DNA of 64,000 nucleotides, from contig NZ_VUOB01000053.1 in assembly GCF_008386585.1 (NCBI RefSeq), positions 53,339 through 117,338 of the forward strand, in the 5' to 3' direction. Positions 1 to 8,031 of the stretch are shown in pieces. The notes under the pieces were generated by a model. It had not been told where the DNA came from and did not search any database. It was given only the letters and a program-made list of their open reading frames with translations. This DNA is from Solihabitans fulvus (GTDB lineage: Bacteria > Actinomycetota > Actinomycetes > Mycobacteriales > Pseudonocardiaceae). The position numbers and the translations under genes were made by a program. Positions within the stretch are counted from its first letter, which is position 1. Every line of letters starts with the position of its first letter.

Positions 1-380
1 GGGCGCGCGGTGACGGCGGTGCCGCCCGCGACGAGGTCGACGGCGAGGTTCTGCTGCGTGAACGGCCCGGAACCCTGCACGTACCGCAGGGTGAGCTTCG
101 GGGTCCGGATCACCCGGACGCCGTTCTGCACGGTGGTGGTGTAGTCGGTGTCCTGCATGGCCCGGTCGACGGCGTTGAAGGTGGGCCGGTCCTCGAAGCG
201 GCCGTCGGCGGCGTACTCGACGCGGACCAGGGTCGGCGAGAGGACCTCGAAGCGGGCCGATCCGTCGATCACGGCCGACGGGGTGGCGGCGTCGGCGGCG
301 TGGCCTGGCGCGAGGACGACGACGCCGGCCAGGAGGGTGAGGGCGCTGATCCATCCGGAGGTGCGGGAGCGAAGTGTCAT
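1..380 (-). CDS. Secreted glycoside hydrolase, probably GH31-like (N-terminal part)
   Basis: Only the first 126 codons are inside the window; the gene runs off the left edge. The ATG is preceded by GGAG five bases upstream. Residues 1 to about 33 form a classical signal peptide (basic MTLRSR start, hydrophobic core, small residues near AADAA), so the product is exported. The following segment, with SARFEVLSPTLVRVEY and later VIRTPKLTLRYVQG, resembles the N-terminal beta-sandwich that precedes the catalytic barrel in GH31 alpha-glucosidase/alpha-xylosidase-type enzymes. The catalytic domain is not visible, so the family call is an inference. It is divergent from the conservon operon, with a CRP-like palindrome between them. 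Confidence 0.6.
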   Translation of the reverse strand, partial: MTLRSRTSGWISALTLLAGVVVLAPGHAADAATPSAVIDGSARFEVLSPTLVRVEYAADGRFEDRPTFNAVDRAMQDTDYTTTVQNGVRVIRTPKLTLRYVQGSGPFTQQNLAVDLVAGGTAVTAR

Positions 381-432
381 CTGTACTCCACGATGCGTGC
401 TCGAACGTGCGCGATAGGCGGCCGTTTTGAGC

Positions 433-448
433 TGTGATGCGCATCACG
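433..448. promoter_or_regulatory. CRP-like palindrome in a divergent promoter region
   Basis: The site reads TGTGA-N6-TCACG and contains the perfect 14-bp palindrome GTGATGCGCATCAC (434-447). It lies about 53 bp upstream of the secreted glycosidase start and about 185 bp upstream of cvnA. The pattern matches the TGTGA-N6-TCACA box bound by CRP-family regulators, including mycobacterial Crp. A role in carbon control of the glycosidase is inference; other palindrome-binding regulators could use it. Confidence 0.45.
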
Positions 449-632
449 TGTACAGATGATGATGGGGCCTGCCGGATGTCCGGTCAAGGGGATTGTGGGA
501 GTGGGAAACAAAGGTCGCCGTTACGCACGGTATGCGCCTTTGGGGCGAAGTTTGACCCGATGTCCGCCGGGGTATCCGCCGATTCGACTTCCCAGAGTGT
601 CTTGTTCACCCAACCGGGGGTAGATCACTAGG

Positions 633-3281
633 GTGTCACGTTGTGTCGAGCCTCGATCATCCGTCACCGCCGTCAGTCCGGTCGACCGGCGGCGCGTCAT
701 GAGCACGCTCCGTGGCTGGTTCGGGCGCCGCAAGACGATCAAGGCACGCCTGATGACGGTCGTGCTGGTGCCGAGCGTGGCCCTGTTGCTCATGGGCGCG
801 GTCGCCAGCGGCTTCCTGCTCTTCGGCGGCCTGCACGCCCGCTCGCTGAGCAGCGGCTCCCAGGAGTCCGCGGGCCCCGCCGCGCACATGCTCGGCTCCC
901 TCCAGGAGGAGCGCAGGCTGAGCATGCTGCTGCTGGCGCGCCCGGCCACCGGCCACACGCAGCTCGACGGCCAGCGCAAGGAGACCGACGACGCCCTGAC
1001 CATGGTCGGCAGGGTGGGCACCGACGTGGTCCAGCAGTCCTCGACCACCGTCCAGGCGCGGGCCCAGCAGTTCTCCGACCTGCTCGGCCAACTGCCCACC
1101 ACGCGGCAGAAGGTCAGCTCGGGCCAGGTCCAGCGCGCCGACGTGTTCGCCTACTACAACAAGCTGCTCGACACCGGCATCGGCATCTTCGAGGAGCAGG
1201 CCCGCGGCGCCTCCGGGCTCGACGTGGCGCGCGCGCAGGAGCTGGCCGCCGAGCTGTTCACCGTGGCCGAGTGGATGTCGCGGGCGAACGCGCTCGCGGC
1301 CAGCTCGCTTGCCGCCGGCGGCCTCACCGCCGACCAGTACCAGCAGTACCTGCATCTCGTCGGCGCCTACCACGTCCAGCTCGACACGATCTCGCAGGAG
1401 ATCACCCCGGACGCGCAGACCAAGCTGAAGGCGATCCTCGACAGCGACGCCTGGAAGCGGGTGACCACCGTCGAGCGGGCGCTGACCGACCGGGGCGCCG
1501 CCAGCTCGGCCCCCCTGCCGGTCGCCGAGCCGGACTGGCAGTCCGCGGCCGACCAGATCGCGGTGAAGCTGTTCGACCTGGCCGGCGGGCAGGCGAACTA
1601 CGCCGCGTCGCTCGGCGTGCAGGGCGGCGAACGGGTGTTGCTGCGGACCGGCATCGGCGCCGGTGTCGTGCTGCTGGTGACCGTGCTGGCGTTCCTGATC
1701 GCGACCCGGTTCTCCCGCGAGCTGGTCAGCCGCCTCGTCCGGCTCCGCAAGGAGACCCTGGAACTGGCGGACGAGCGCCTGCCGAAGATCGTGCACCGGC
1801 TGCGCGACGGCGCCGAGGTCGACCTCGACGTCGAGCTGCCGCCGCTGGACCACGGCGCCGACGAGATCGGCCAGGTGGCGCACGCTTTCAACCGGGCGCA
1901 GTACACGGCCGTCGCCGCCGCCGTCGAGGAGGCGCAGACCCGCGAGGGCGTGAACACGGTCTTCCTCGGCATCGCCCACCGCAGCCAGGTCATCGTGCAC
2001 CGGCAGCTCAAGATCCTGGACAAGGCGGAGCGCGAGCAGGAGGACCCGGACCAGCTCGAACTGCTCTTCCAGCTCGACCACCTGGCGACCAGGTCCCGCC
2101 GCAACGCCGAGAACCTGATCATCCTCGGCGGCGAGAAGCCGGGCAGGCAGTGGCGCAACCCCGTGCGCCTGGTGGAGATCTCCCGCAGCGCCGTCGCCGA
2201 GACCGAGCACTACACGCGGGTGCGGACCGCGCAGATCCCGGCCGTGTCGCTGATCGGCTCGGTGGTCGCCGACGTCATCCACCTGCTCGCCGAGCTGGTG
2301 GACAACGCGACGACCTTCTCCTCGCCGCGCTCGCAGGTCGAGCTGAGCGGCGCGACCGTGGCCAAGGGCGTCGTGGTCGAGATCGAGGACCACGGCCTCG
2401 GCATGAGCGAGGAGGACCGCGAGCGGTTCAACGGGATGCTGACCAACCCGCCGGACTTCGGCGTGATGGCGCTGACCAGCGACTCCCGCCTCGGTCTTTT
2501 CGTGGTGGCGCGGCTCGCCGCGCGGCACGGGATCAATGTCGAGCTGCGCGAGTCGGCCTACGGCGGCACGCGCGCCATCGTGCTCATCCCCGGCGAGCTG
2601 ATCGTCGCGGACGTCAGCCCGACCGACTCGGAGGCCACCTCGCAGCTGCCGAGGCTGCGGCGCGCGCAGGGGGACAGGCTCGAGCGCCCCAAGCCCCCGA
2701 CGCAGGGCTTCTCGCTGGGCATGCCGAGCGAGCTCGGCGATTTCTGGACCGACCGGGCCAAGTCGCTCACCGACGACGAGACGCCGCAGCGCCGGCAGGA
2801 CCCGCCACGGCCGCTGCCACAGCGGGTGCGCGGCGCGAACGCGCCGGACGTGCCGCCCGGCAACGGAACGCCGGCGGAGCGGCCTCCCTCGGTCCGGAGC
2901 GCGACCCCGGACCAGCCGGCCCAGGCTGGCGAGGGCGCCGCGGCCGCCACGCGGCCCGCGCTGACCCAGCGGACGCCGCTGGCCCAGCGGCTGGACCGGT
3001 CCGCGCCGCCGGATCGACGCGACCAGGACGACCAGGTCGCCCTGCGCGGCGACCTCGCGACCAGCGGCCGCACCACCAGGGACACGCGCCCGCCGCTGCC
3101 GCAGCGCAAGCGTCAGGCCAACATCGCGCCGCAACTTCTTGAGGACACCTCGCCGTCGATTGGTGACCCGAGCTCCGGCGAGACGACCTGGCGTTCCCCC
3201 GAGGACATCCGCAGCATGATGTCGGCCTTCCAACGGGGTTCCCGCCAGGGTCGTGACGCCGACGAGAACACCGACCTGTGA
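633..3281 (+). CDS. cvnA: Conservon sensor histidine kinase-like protein (CvnA)
   Basis: This is the membrane sensor of a conservon, the four-gene unit of actinobacteria proposed to act like a bacterial G-protein signalling complex. An N-terminal helix (about residues 40-62) is followed by an extracellular sensing region of the nitrate/nitrite-sensor type (about 80-335, including LGSLQEERRLS), a second helix (about 339-357), a HAMP segment, a helical dimerisation region with IAHRSQ (about 446), and a HATPase_c domain with LLAELVDNAT (about 550) and DHGLGMS. The last 200 residues are Pro/Arg-rich and probably disordered. A second start is ATG 699. cvnBCD follow with overlapping or nearly overlapping frames, so the genes are one operon. 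Confidence 0.88.
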   Translation: MSRCVEPRSSVTAVSPVDRRRVMSTLRGWFGRRKTIKARLMTVVLVPSVALLLMGAVASGFLLFGGLHARSLSSGSQESAGPAAHMLGSLQEERRLSMLLLARPATGHTQLDGQRKETDDALTMVGRVGTDVVQQSSTTVQARAQQFSDLLGQLPTTRQKVSSGQVQRADVFAYYNKLLDTGIGIFEEQARGASGLDVARAQELAAELFTVAEWMSRANALAASSLAAGGLTADQYQQYLHLVGAYHVQLDTISQEITPDAQTKLKAILDSDAWKRVTTVERALTDRGAASSAPLPVAEPDWQSAADQIAVKLFDLAGGQANYAASLGVQGGERVLLRTGIGAGVVLLVTVLAFLIATRFSRELVSRLVRLRKETLELADERLPKIVHRLRDGAEVDLDVELPPLDHGADEIGQVAHAFNRAQYTAVAAAVEEAQTREGVNTVFLGIAHRSQVIVHRQLKILDKAEREQEDPDQLELLFQLDHLATRSRRNAENLIILGGEKPGRQWRNPVRLVEISRSAVAETEHYTRVRTAQIPAVSLIGSVVADVIHLLAELVDNATTFSSPRSQVELSGATVAKGVVVEIEDHGLGMSEEDRERFNGMLTNPPDFGVMALTSDSRLGLFVVARLAARHGINVELRESAYGGTRAIVLIPGELIVADVSPTDSEATSQLPRLRRAQGDRLERPKPPTQGFSLGMPSELGDFWTDRAKSLTDDETPQRRQDPPRPLPQRVRGANAPDVPPGNGTPAERPPSVRSATPDQPAQAGEGAAAATRPALTQRTPLAQRLDRSAPPDRRDQDDQVALRGDLATSGRTTRDTRPPLPQRKRQANIAPQLLEDTSPSIGDPSSGETTWRSPEDIRSMMSAFQRGSRQGRDADENTDL

Positions 3282-3316
3282 CGACCGAAACCACAAGTGA
3301 CCGAACTGAGGACGTA

Positions 3317-3742
3317 ATGGTGAAGCCCAACACGGCGACTAATCTGAACTGGTTGCTCGATGACCTGGTTGAGCGTGTGGTTGGAGCTAATCACGCGGTG
3401 GTCCTGTCCGCCGACGGACTGCTCATCGGCGGGTCGCGGGAACTGTCCAAGGACGACGCCGAGCACCTTTCCGCGATGGCGTCGGCCTTCCAGAGCCTGG
3501 CGCGCGGCACCGGGCGGCACTTCGGCGGCGGCCGCGTCCGGCAGACCGTCGTCGAGATGGAGCACGCGTTCCTGTTCGTCACCGCGGCGGGACACGGCGC
3601 GTGCCTTGCCGTCCTCGCCGGTGAGGACGCCGACGTCGGCATGGTCGCCTACGAGATGAACCTGCTGATCAAGCGGGTCGGCAGCTACCTCAGCTCCGCG
3701 CCTAGAGTCGGTGTTGCGGGGCCGGCAGATGCGCGGCCGTGA
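3317..3742 (+). CDS. cvnB: Roadblock/LC7-domain protein (CvnB)
   Basis: A 141-residue roadblock/LC7 protein, the conservon partner thought to regulate the GTPase CvnD. The fold is recognisable from NLNWLLDDLVERV at the N-terminus, the central ADGLLIGGSRELSKDDAEHL, and the C-terminal GMVAYEMNLLIKRVG. The ATG chosen here has GAGG five bases upstream. An in-frame GTG at 3278 overlaps the cvnA stop as GTGA and would add 13 residues, so translational coupling from that start is also possible. The stop overlaps the cvnC GTG. Confidence 0.85.
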   Translation: MVKPNTATNLNWLLDDLVERVVGANHAVVLSADGLLIGGSRELSKDDAEHLSAMASAFQSLARGTGRHFGGGRVRQTVVEMEHAFLFVTAAGHGACLAVLAGEDADVGMVAYEMNLLIKRVGSYLSSAPRVGVAGPADARP

Positions 3743-4113
3743 TGAGCAGCGACGACGAGTCGTGGTACGACGAGGCGGCCGGCCCGCTGGTGCGGCCGTA
3801 CGCGGTCACCAGGGGACGCACCCGCCCGGCCGCGAGCCAGCTCAACATGATCACGTTGGTCGTGACGGTTCGCGCCGAGATCGACACGAGCGAGCTTGAC
3901 GCGGAGTGCGTCGCGATTCTGCGGCTGTGTCAACGTCCCCTGTCCGTCGCCGAGGTCGCCGCGCAGCTCGATCTGCCGCTGGTGGTGGTCAAGGTGTTGC
4001 TGAGTGACCTGATCGAGAGCGGCTCCATCATTTTCCGGCCGCCGGTCCAGGCAACGAGAGTTCCCGACAAGAATCTACTCCAGGCGGTGCTCGATGGTGT
4101 CCGTAGAATCTGA
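3739..4113 (+). CDS. cvnC: DUF742 protein (CvnC)
   Basis: A 124-residue protein of the DUF742 family, the third conservon component. Recognisable parts are WYDEAAGPLVRPYAVTRGRT at the N-terminus, then the winged-helix-like segment LCQRPLSVAEVAAQLDLPL and the C-terminal VPDKNLLQAVLDGVRRI. The GTG start overlaps the cvnB stop; ATG 3742 is the next codon. The 3' end overlaps cvnD by 20 nt. The family is thought to link the roadblock protein and the GTPase to the sensor; no enzymatic motif is visible. Confidence 0.85.
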   Translation: MMSSDDESWYDEAAGPLVRPYAVTRGRTRPAASQLNMITLVVTVRAEIDTSELDAECVAILRLCQRPLSVAEVAAQLDLPLVVVKVLLSDLIESGSIIFRPPVQATRVPDKNLLQAVLDGVRRI

Positions 4114-4723
4114 GTCGCAGTCGGGCTCGGCTTTGCTGGCCTCGGCGGTGAAGATTCTGATCGCCGGCGGTTTCGGTGTCGGCAAGACCACCATGGTCGG
4201 CTCGGTCAGCGAGATCACTCCGCTGAGCACCGAGGAGATGCTGACCGAGGTGAGCGTCGGCGTCGACGACCTGGTCGGCATCGAGGACAAGACGACGACG
4301 ACCGTCGCCCTCGACTTCGGCCGCATCACGATCAACCCCGAGCTGATCCTCTACCTGTTCGGCACGCCGGGGCAGGGCCGCTTCTGGTTCATGTGGGACG
4401 AGCTGGCTTTCGGCGCGCTCGGCGCGGTGGTCCTCGCCGACACCAGGCGGCTGGACAGCTGCTTCCCGTCGATCGACTTCTTCGAACGCCGCGAGGTCCC
4501 GTTCATCGTCGCGGTCAACTGCTTCGAGGACGCCGAGTTCTACCGGGTCGACGAGGTGCGCCAGGCGTTGGCGATCAGCCAGGACGTGCCGATCGTGCTG
4601 TGCGACGTGCGCCAGCGCGAGTCGAGCAAGCGGGTGCTGCTCTCGTTGCTGGAGTACATCATCGCGCTGGCCGCGGCGGAGGCGCAGGCGCCTGCGCCCG
4701 CCGAGGAGCCGGCGACGACCTGA
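4094..4723 (+). CDS. cvnD: Conservon GTPase (CvnD)
   Basis: A 209-residue Ras-like GTP-binding protein, the output component of the conservon. The P-loop is GGFGVGKTT near residue 25, the G3-equivalent is LFGTPGQGRFWFMW (DxxG replaced by GTPGQ), and the base-recognition motif reads VAVNCFED instead of NKxD, as expected for this family. The C-terminal tail is Ala/Pro/Glu-rich. The start overlaps cvnC by 20 nt. Transcription should stop at the strong hairpin immediately downstream. No cytochrome P450 gene, which some conservons carry, follows here. Confidence 0.88.
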   Translation: MVSVESESQSGSALLASAVKILIAGGFGVGKTTMVGSVSEITPLSTEEMLTEVSVGVDDLVGIEDKTTTTVALDFGRITINPELILYLFGTPGQGRFWFMWDELAFGALGAVVLADTRRLDSCFPSIDFFERREVPFIVAVNCFEDAEFYRVDEVRQALAISQDVPIVLCDVRQRESSKRVLLSLLEYIIALAAAEAQAPAPAEEPATT

Positions 4724-4730
4724 CCAGTCC

Positions 4731-4771
4731 GGCGAACGTGGCGTCGGATCGGCCTCGACGCCACGTTCGCC
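4731..4771. terminator. Bidirectional hairpin terminator between cvnD and the dehydrogenase gene
   Basis: A perfect 16-bp inverted repeat (4731-4746 and 4756-4771) encloses a 9-nt loop, starting 8 bp after the cvnD stop and ending 10 bp before the stop of the convergent dehydrogenase gene. There is no U-tract, which is usual in high-GC actinobacteria. Confidence 0.8.
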
Positions 4772-4780
4772 GCGAGTGGG

Positions 4781-5641
4781 TCAGGCGTAGTTGTGGAAGC
4801 CCCTGCCGCTCTTCTTGCCGAGCAGGCCGGCGTCCACCATGCGCAGCAGCAGCGGCGGCGGCGAGTACAGCGGCTCCTTGAACTCGTCGTACATCGACTC
4901 GGCGATCGCCTTGGTGGTGTCGAGGCCGATCAGGTCGGTCAGCCGCAGCGGCCCCATCGGGTGGGCGCAGCCGAGCACCATGCCGTTGTCGATGTCCTCC
5001 GGCGAGGCGAACCCGGACTCCAGCATCCGGATGGCCGACAGCAGGTAGGGCACCAGCAGCGCGTTGACGACGAAGCCAGCGCGGTCCTGCGAGCGGATGA
5101 CCTGCTTGCCGAGCTTCTCCGTGACGAAGGCCTCGGCGCGGGTCTGGGTCTGCTCGCCGGTCAGCAGCGACGGCACCAGCTCGACGAGCTTGAGCACCGG
5201 CACCGGGTTGAAGAAGTGCACCCCGACGACCTGCTCGGGCCTGCTGGTCGCCATGCCCAGCTTCATGATCGGGATGGACGAGGTGTTCGACGCGAAGATG
5301 GCCTGCTGGTCGGTGACGACCTTGTCGACGGCCTTGAACACCTCGGTCTTGATCTGCTCGTTCTCGGCGACGGCCTCCACGACCAGGTTGCGGTCGTGGA
5401 AGTCGCCGAGGTCGGTGGTGAACCGCAGGCGCTCGAGCGCGCCGTCGCGGTCCTCGGCGGTCAACTTGCCACTGCGCACGCCGCGGCCGAGCGACGCGGC
5501 GATGCGGCCCTTGGCGGCCTCGGTCGCGTCCCGGTTGACCTCGGCGACCAGCACGTCCAGCCCTGCGCGGGCACACACCTCGGCGATGCCGGACCCCATC
5601 AGGCCGGAGCCGACTACCCCTACACGTTGAATCTCGGTCAC
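4781..5641 (-). CDS. 3-hydroxybutyryl-CoA / 3-hydroxyacyl-CoA dehydrogenase
   Basis: A 286-residue NAD(P)-dependent 3-hydroxyacyl-CoA dehydrogenase, the usual length for the Hbd/PaaH/FadB2 group. It has the Rossmann motif GSGLMGSGIAE near residue 11, the segment SNTSSIPI, the catalytic-region GVHFFNPVPVLKLVE, and the C-terminal domain with DRAGFVVNALLVPYLLSA and ending GRGFHNYA. It should interconvert acetoacetyl-CoA and 3-hydroxybutyryl-CoA in fatty-acid, butanoate or phenylacetate metabolism. The reading frame stays open far upstream, but the GTG at 5641 fits the conserved N-terminus. It is monocistronic and convergent with cvnD. Confidence 0.88.
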   Translation of the reverse strand: MTEIQRVGVVGSGLMGSGIAEVCARAGLDVLVAEVNRDATEAAKGRIAASLGRGVRSGKLTAEDRDGALERLRFTTDLGDFHDRNLVVEAVAENEQIKTEVFKAVDKVVTDQQAIFASNTSSIPIMKLGMATSRPEQVVGVHFFNPVPVLKLVELVPSLLTGEQTQTRAEAFVTEKLGKQVIRSQDRAGFVVNALLVPYLLSAIRMLESGFASPEDIDNGMVLGCAHPMGPLRLTDLIGLDTTKAIAESMYDEFKEPLYSPPPLLLRMVDAGLLGKKSGRGFHNYA

Positions 5642-5849
5642 CCCTCGATCCTGCCAGGTGGACGCGCGTGCGACGACCAGTGCGGTCGACGGCGAGGGAC
5701 ACCGTGCCCCGGATCGCGCCGCCGCGTGGGTCCAATGGGCAAGTCTGCGATCCTTTGGGCCGGGGCGGCTCACTCGAAGGGTGCGTCCCGCGTGTCGCTC
5801 GGTGGGTTGTCGGCGGCCGGAAAGCCCTTGTGCGGCATGGTGTGAGCCG

Positions 5850-5878
5850 TTGACACGCCGGTAGGGCTCGTGTAGCAA
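5850..5878 (+). promoter_or_regulatory. Sigma-70-type promoter of the gamma-glutamylation operon
   Basis: TTGACA (5850-5855) and TAGCAA (5873-5878) are separated by 17 bp, close to the consensus for the housekeeping sigma factor. Transcription would start near 5885, giving a leader of about 60 nt ahead of the glutamine-synthetase-like gene. Confidence 0.6.
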
Positions 5879-5890
5879 TAGTGCCCAATG

Positions 5891-5945
5891 GTTCGGAGAT
5901 AGACCTTTAGGTAGTCCTTCCGGAGGCGACAGAAGGGGTCCGAAC
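5891..5945 (+). promoter_or_regulatory. Possible structured mRNA leader upstream of the glutamine-synthetase-like gene
   Basis: The arms GTTCGGA (5891-5897) and TCCGAAC (5939-5945) are perfectly complementary and the right arm ends on the base before the ATG. Within them CCTTC (5916-5920) pairs with GAAGG (5932-5936), which is the likely ribosome-binding site, and GAC/GTC can form a further short stem. Together they give a branched structure filling the whole leader. Alternatively the outer arms could be halves of a protein-binding site. No known riboswitch class was recognised. Confidence 0.35.
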
Positions 5946-7307
5946 ATGCGGCACGAGGGCATGCTCACCGTCGAGGAACTGCGGGTGCTGGTCGACGACG
6001 GCTCGATCGACACCGTCCTGGTAGCGATGGTGGACATGCAGGGTCGACTCCAGGGCAAGCGGTGCGCCGCCCCCTACTTCCTGGCCGAGGTGCTCCCGCA
6101 CGCCGCCGAGGCGTGCAACTACCTGCTCGCCGTCGACGTGGAGATGAACACGGTCGGCGGCTACGAGATGTCCTCCTGGGATCGCGGCTACGGCGACTTC
6201 GTGCTCCGGCCCGACCTGCGCACGCTGCGCCGCGTGCCGTGGCACGAGGGCACCGCGCTGGTGCTGTGCGACGTGGTCTGGGCGGACGGCGACCCGGTGC
6301 CGGTGTCGCCGCGCCAGGTGCTGCGCCGCCAGCTGGATCGGCTGGCCGAGCGCGGACTTCGCGCCTTCGTCGGCACCGAACTGGAGTTCATCGTCTTCGG
6401 CGACAGCTACGAGCGGGCCTGGCGCAACGGCTACCGGGAGCTGACGCCGGTCAACCAGTACAACGTCGACTACTCGATGCTCGGCACCGCGCGGATCGAG
6501 CCGCTGCTTCGCCGGATCCGCAACGCGATGACCGGCGCGGGCCTGGTCGTGGAGTCAGCCAAGGGCGAGTGCAACCCCGGCCAGCAGGAGATCGCGTTCC
6601 GCTACGCCGAGGCGCTGACCACCTGCGACAACCACAGCGTCTACAAGACCGGCGCCAAGGAGATCGCCGCGCAGCAGGACACCAGCCTCACCTTCATGGC
6701 CAAGTACGACGCGCGCGAGGGCAACTCCTGCCATATCCACCTGAGCCTGCGCACCGAGGACGACCGGCCAGCGTTCGCCGGCGAAGGGCCTGGCGGGTTC
6801 TCCCCGCTGTTCGGGCACTTCCTCGCCGGCCAGCTGGCCTGTCTGCGCGAGCTGACCTACTTCCTCGCGCCGAACATCAACTCCTACAAGCGTTTCGTGC
6901 CGGGCAGCTTCGCGCCGACCGCCGTGGCCTGGGGGAGCGACAACCGCACCTGCGCCCTGCGCGTGGTCGGGCACGGCGAGTCGCTGCGGTTCGAGAACCG
7001 GGTGCCCGGCGGCGACGTCAACCCCTACCTCGCGGTGGCCGCGCTGATCGCCGCCGGCCTGCACGGCGTCGACAACGAGCTGCCGCTGGAGGAACCTTTC
7101 GCCGGCAACGCCTACGCCTCGGACCGGCCGACCGTGCCGACGACGCTGCGCGAGGCGGCCGACCTGCTCGCCGGCAGCGCCGTGGCCAGGGACGCTTTCG
7201 GCCAGGACGTCGTCGACCACTACCTCAACGCCGCGCGCGTCGAGCTGACCGCGTTCGATGCGGCCGTCACCGACTGGGAGCGTTTCCGTGGCTTCGAACG
7301 GCTCTGA
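5946..7307 (+). CDS. Glutamine-synthetase-like gamma-glutamyl-amine ligase
   Basis: A 453-residue type-I glutamine-synthetase fold protein. GS signatures are altered: GECNPGQQEI in place of the usual GQ(H/N)EI block, GNSCHIHLSL, FVPGSFAPTAVAWGSDNRT, and the C-terminal RFENRVPGGDVNPYLAVAAL. Members with these changes (PuuA of E. coli, GlnA3 and GlnA4 of Streptomyces) ligate glutamate to polyamines or ethanolamine rather than ammonia. The hydrolase, aldehyde dehydrogenase and SDR downstream support catabolism rather than nitrogen assimilation. The ATG follows GAAGGGG. It is first in a five-gene operon; the next gene starts inside its 3' end. Confidence 0.85.
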   Translation: MRHEGMLTVEELRVLVDDGSIDTVLVAMVDMQGRLQGKRCAAPYFLAEVLPHAAEACNYLLAVDVEMNTVGGYEMSSWDRGYGDFVLRPDLRTLRRVPWHEGTALVLCDVVWADGDPVPVSPRQVLRRQLDRLAERGLRAFVGTELEFIVFGDSYERAWRNGYRELTPVNQYNVDYSMLGTARIEPLLRRIRNAMTGAGLVVESAKGECNPGQQEIAFRYAEALTTCDNHSVYKTGAKEIAAQQDTSLTFMAKYDAREGNSCHIHLSLRTEDDRPAFAGEGPGGFSPLFGHFLAGQLACLRELTYFLAPNINSYKRFVPGSFAPTAVAWGSDNRTCALRVVGHGESLRFENRVPGGDVNPYLAVAALIAAGLHGVDNELPLEEPFAGNAYASDRPTVPTTLREAADLLAGSAVARDAFGQDVVDHYLNAARVELTAFDAAVTDWERFRGFERL

Positions 7308-8031
7308 CCGCCGGCCGGTGATCGGCGTCTCCACCTATCTCGAACCGGCCAGGTACGGCGTGTGGGACGTCGAGGCGGCCCTGCTGCACCGCAACTACGT
7401 CGACCTGGTCGCGCTGGCCGGCGGCAACCCGATTCTGCTGCCGCCGGTCGGCGACTGGCAGGACCAGAGCGTCGCGCTGCTGGACGGCCTGGTGCTGGCC
7501 GGCGGGGCCGATCTCGACCCGGCCTCCTACGGCCGGCCGGCGCACCCACGGGCCGGCGCCGCGCAGGCACACCGGGACCGGTCCGAGTTCGCGCTGCTGA
7601 GCGCCGCGCTCGCGGCCGACCTGCCGCTGCTCGGCGTCTGCCGGGGCATGCAGATCCTCAACGTGGCGCTCGGCGGCACGCTGCACCAGCACCTGCCCGA
7701 CCGGCTCGACCACAGGGACCACCAGCCCGCCCCCGGCGTGTTCGGCGAGACCGGGGTGGTCCTGGACGCGGACAGCAGGCTCGGCGGGCTGCTTGGCGAG
7801 CGCGCCGCCGTGCGCTGCCACCACCACCAGGCGATCGACGCGGTGGCGCCAAGGCTGCGGGTGGTCGGCAGGGCCGCCGACGGCACCGTCGAGGCCGTCG
7901 AGCTGCCCGACGCGGACTTCGCGATCGGCGTGCAGTGGCACCCCGAACAGGACCTGACCGACGTTCGTCTGCTCACCGCCCTGGTCCGGGCGGCACACCA
8001 GCACAGCCGCGCGAAAAGGAGCGTCGTGTGA
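7288..8031 (+). CDS. Gamma-glutamyl-amide hydrolase, class-I glutamine amidotransferase-like (PuuD type)
   Basis: A 247-residue peptidase C26 family protein. The nucleophile elbow is GVCRGMQILN and the His-Glu pair is VQWHPEQD near the C-terminus; PVIGVST at the start is typical of the family. In the Puu pathway the relative hydrolyses gamma-glutamyl-GABA to glutamate and GABA; here it should release the glutamate tag from the oxidised substrate. The GTG start overlaps the ligase gene by 20 nt and has GGGAG upstream. The 3' end overlaps the aldehyde dehydrogenase start by 4 nt. Confidence 0.85.
   Translation: MASNGSDRRPVIGVSTYLEPARYGVWDVEAALLHRNYVDLVALAGGNPILLPPVGDWQDQSVALLDGLVLAGGADLDPASYGRPAHPRAGAAQAHRDRSEFALLSAALAADLPLLGVCRGMQILNVALGGTLHQHLPDRLDHRDHQPAPGVFGETGVVLDADSRLGGLLGERAAVRCHHHQAIDAVAPRLRVVGRAADGTVEAVELPDADFAIGVQWHPEQDLTDVRLLTALVRAAHQHSRAKRSVV

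Noticed and set aside
657..3296. Long minus-strand open frame opposite cvnA
   Set aside because: Arg/His/Gly/Val-rich translation without any domain. It is the antisense shadow of a GC-biased gene whose plus-strand frame carries clear kinase motifs.
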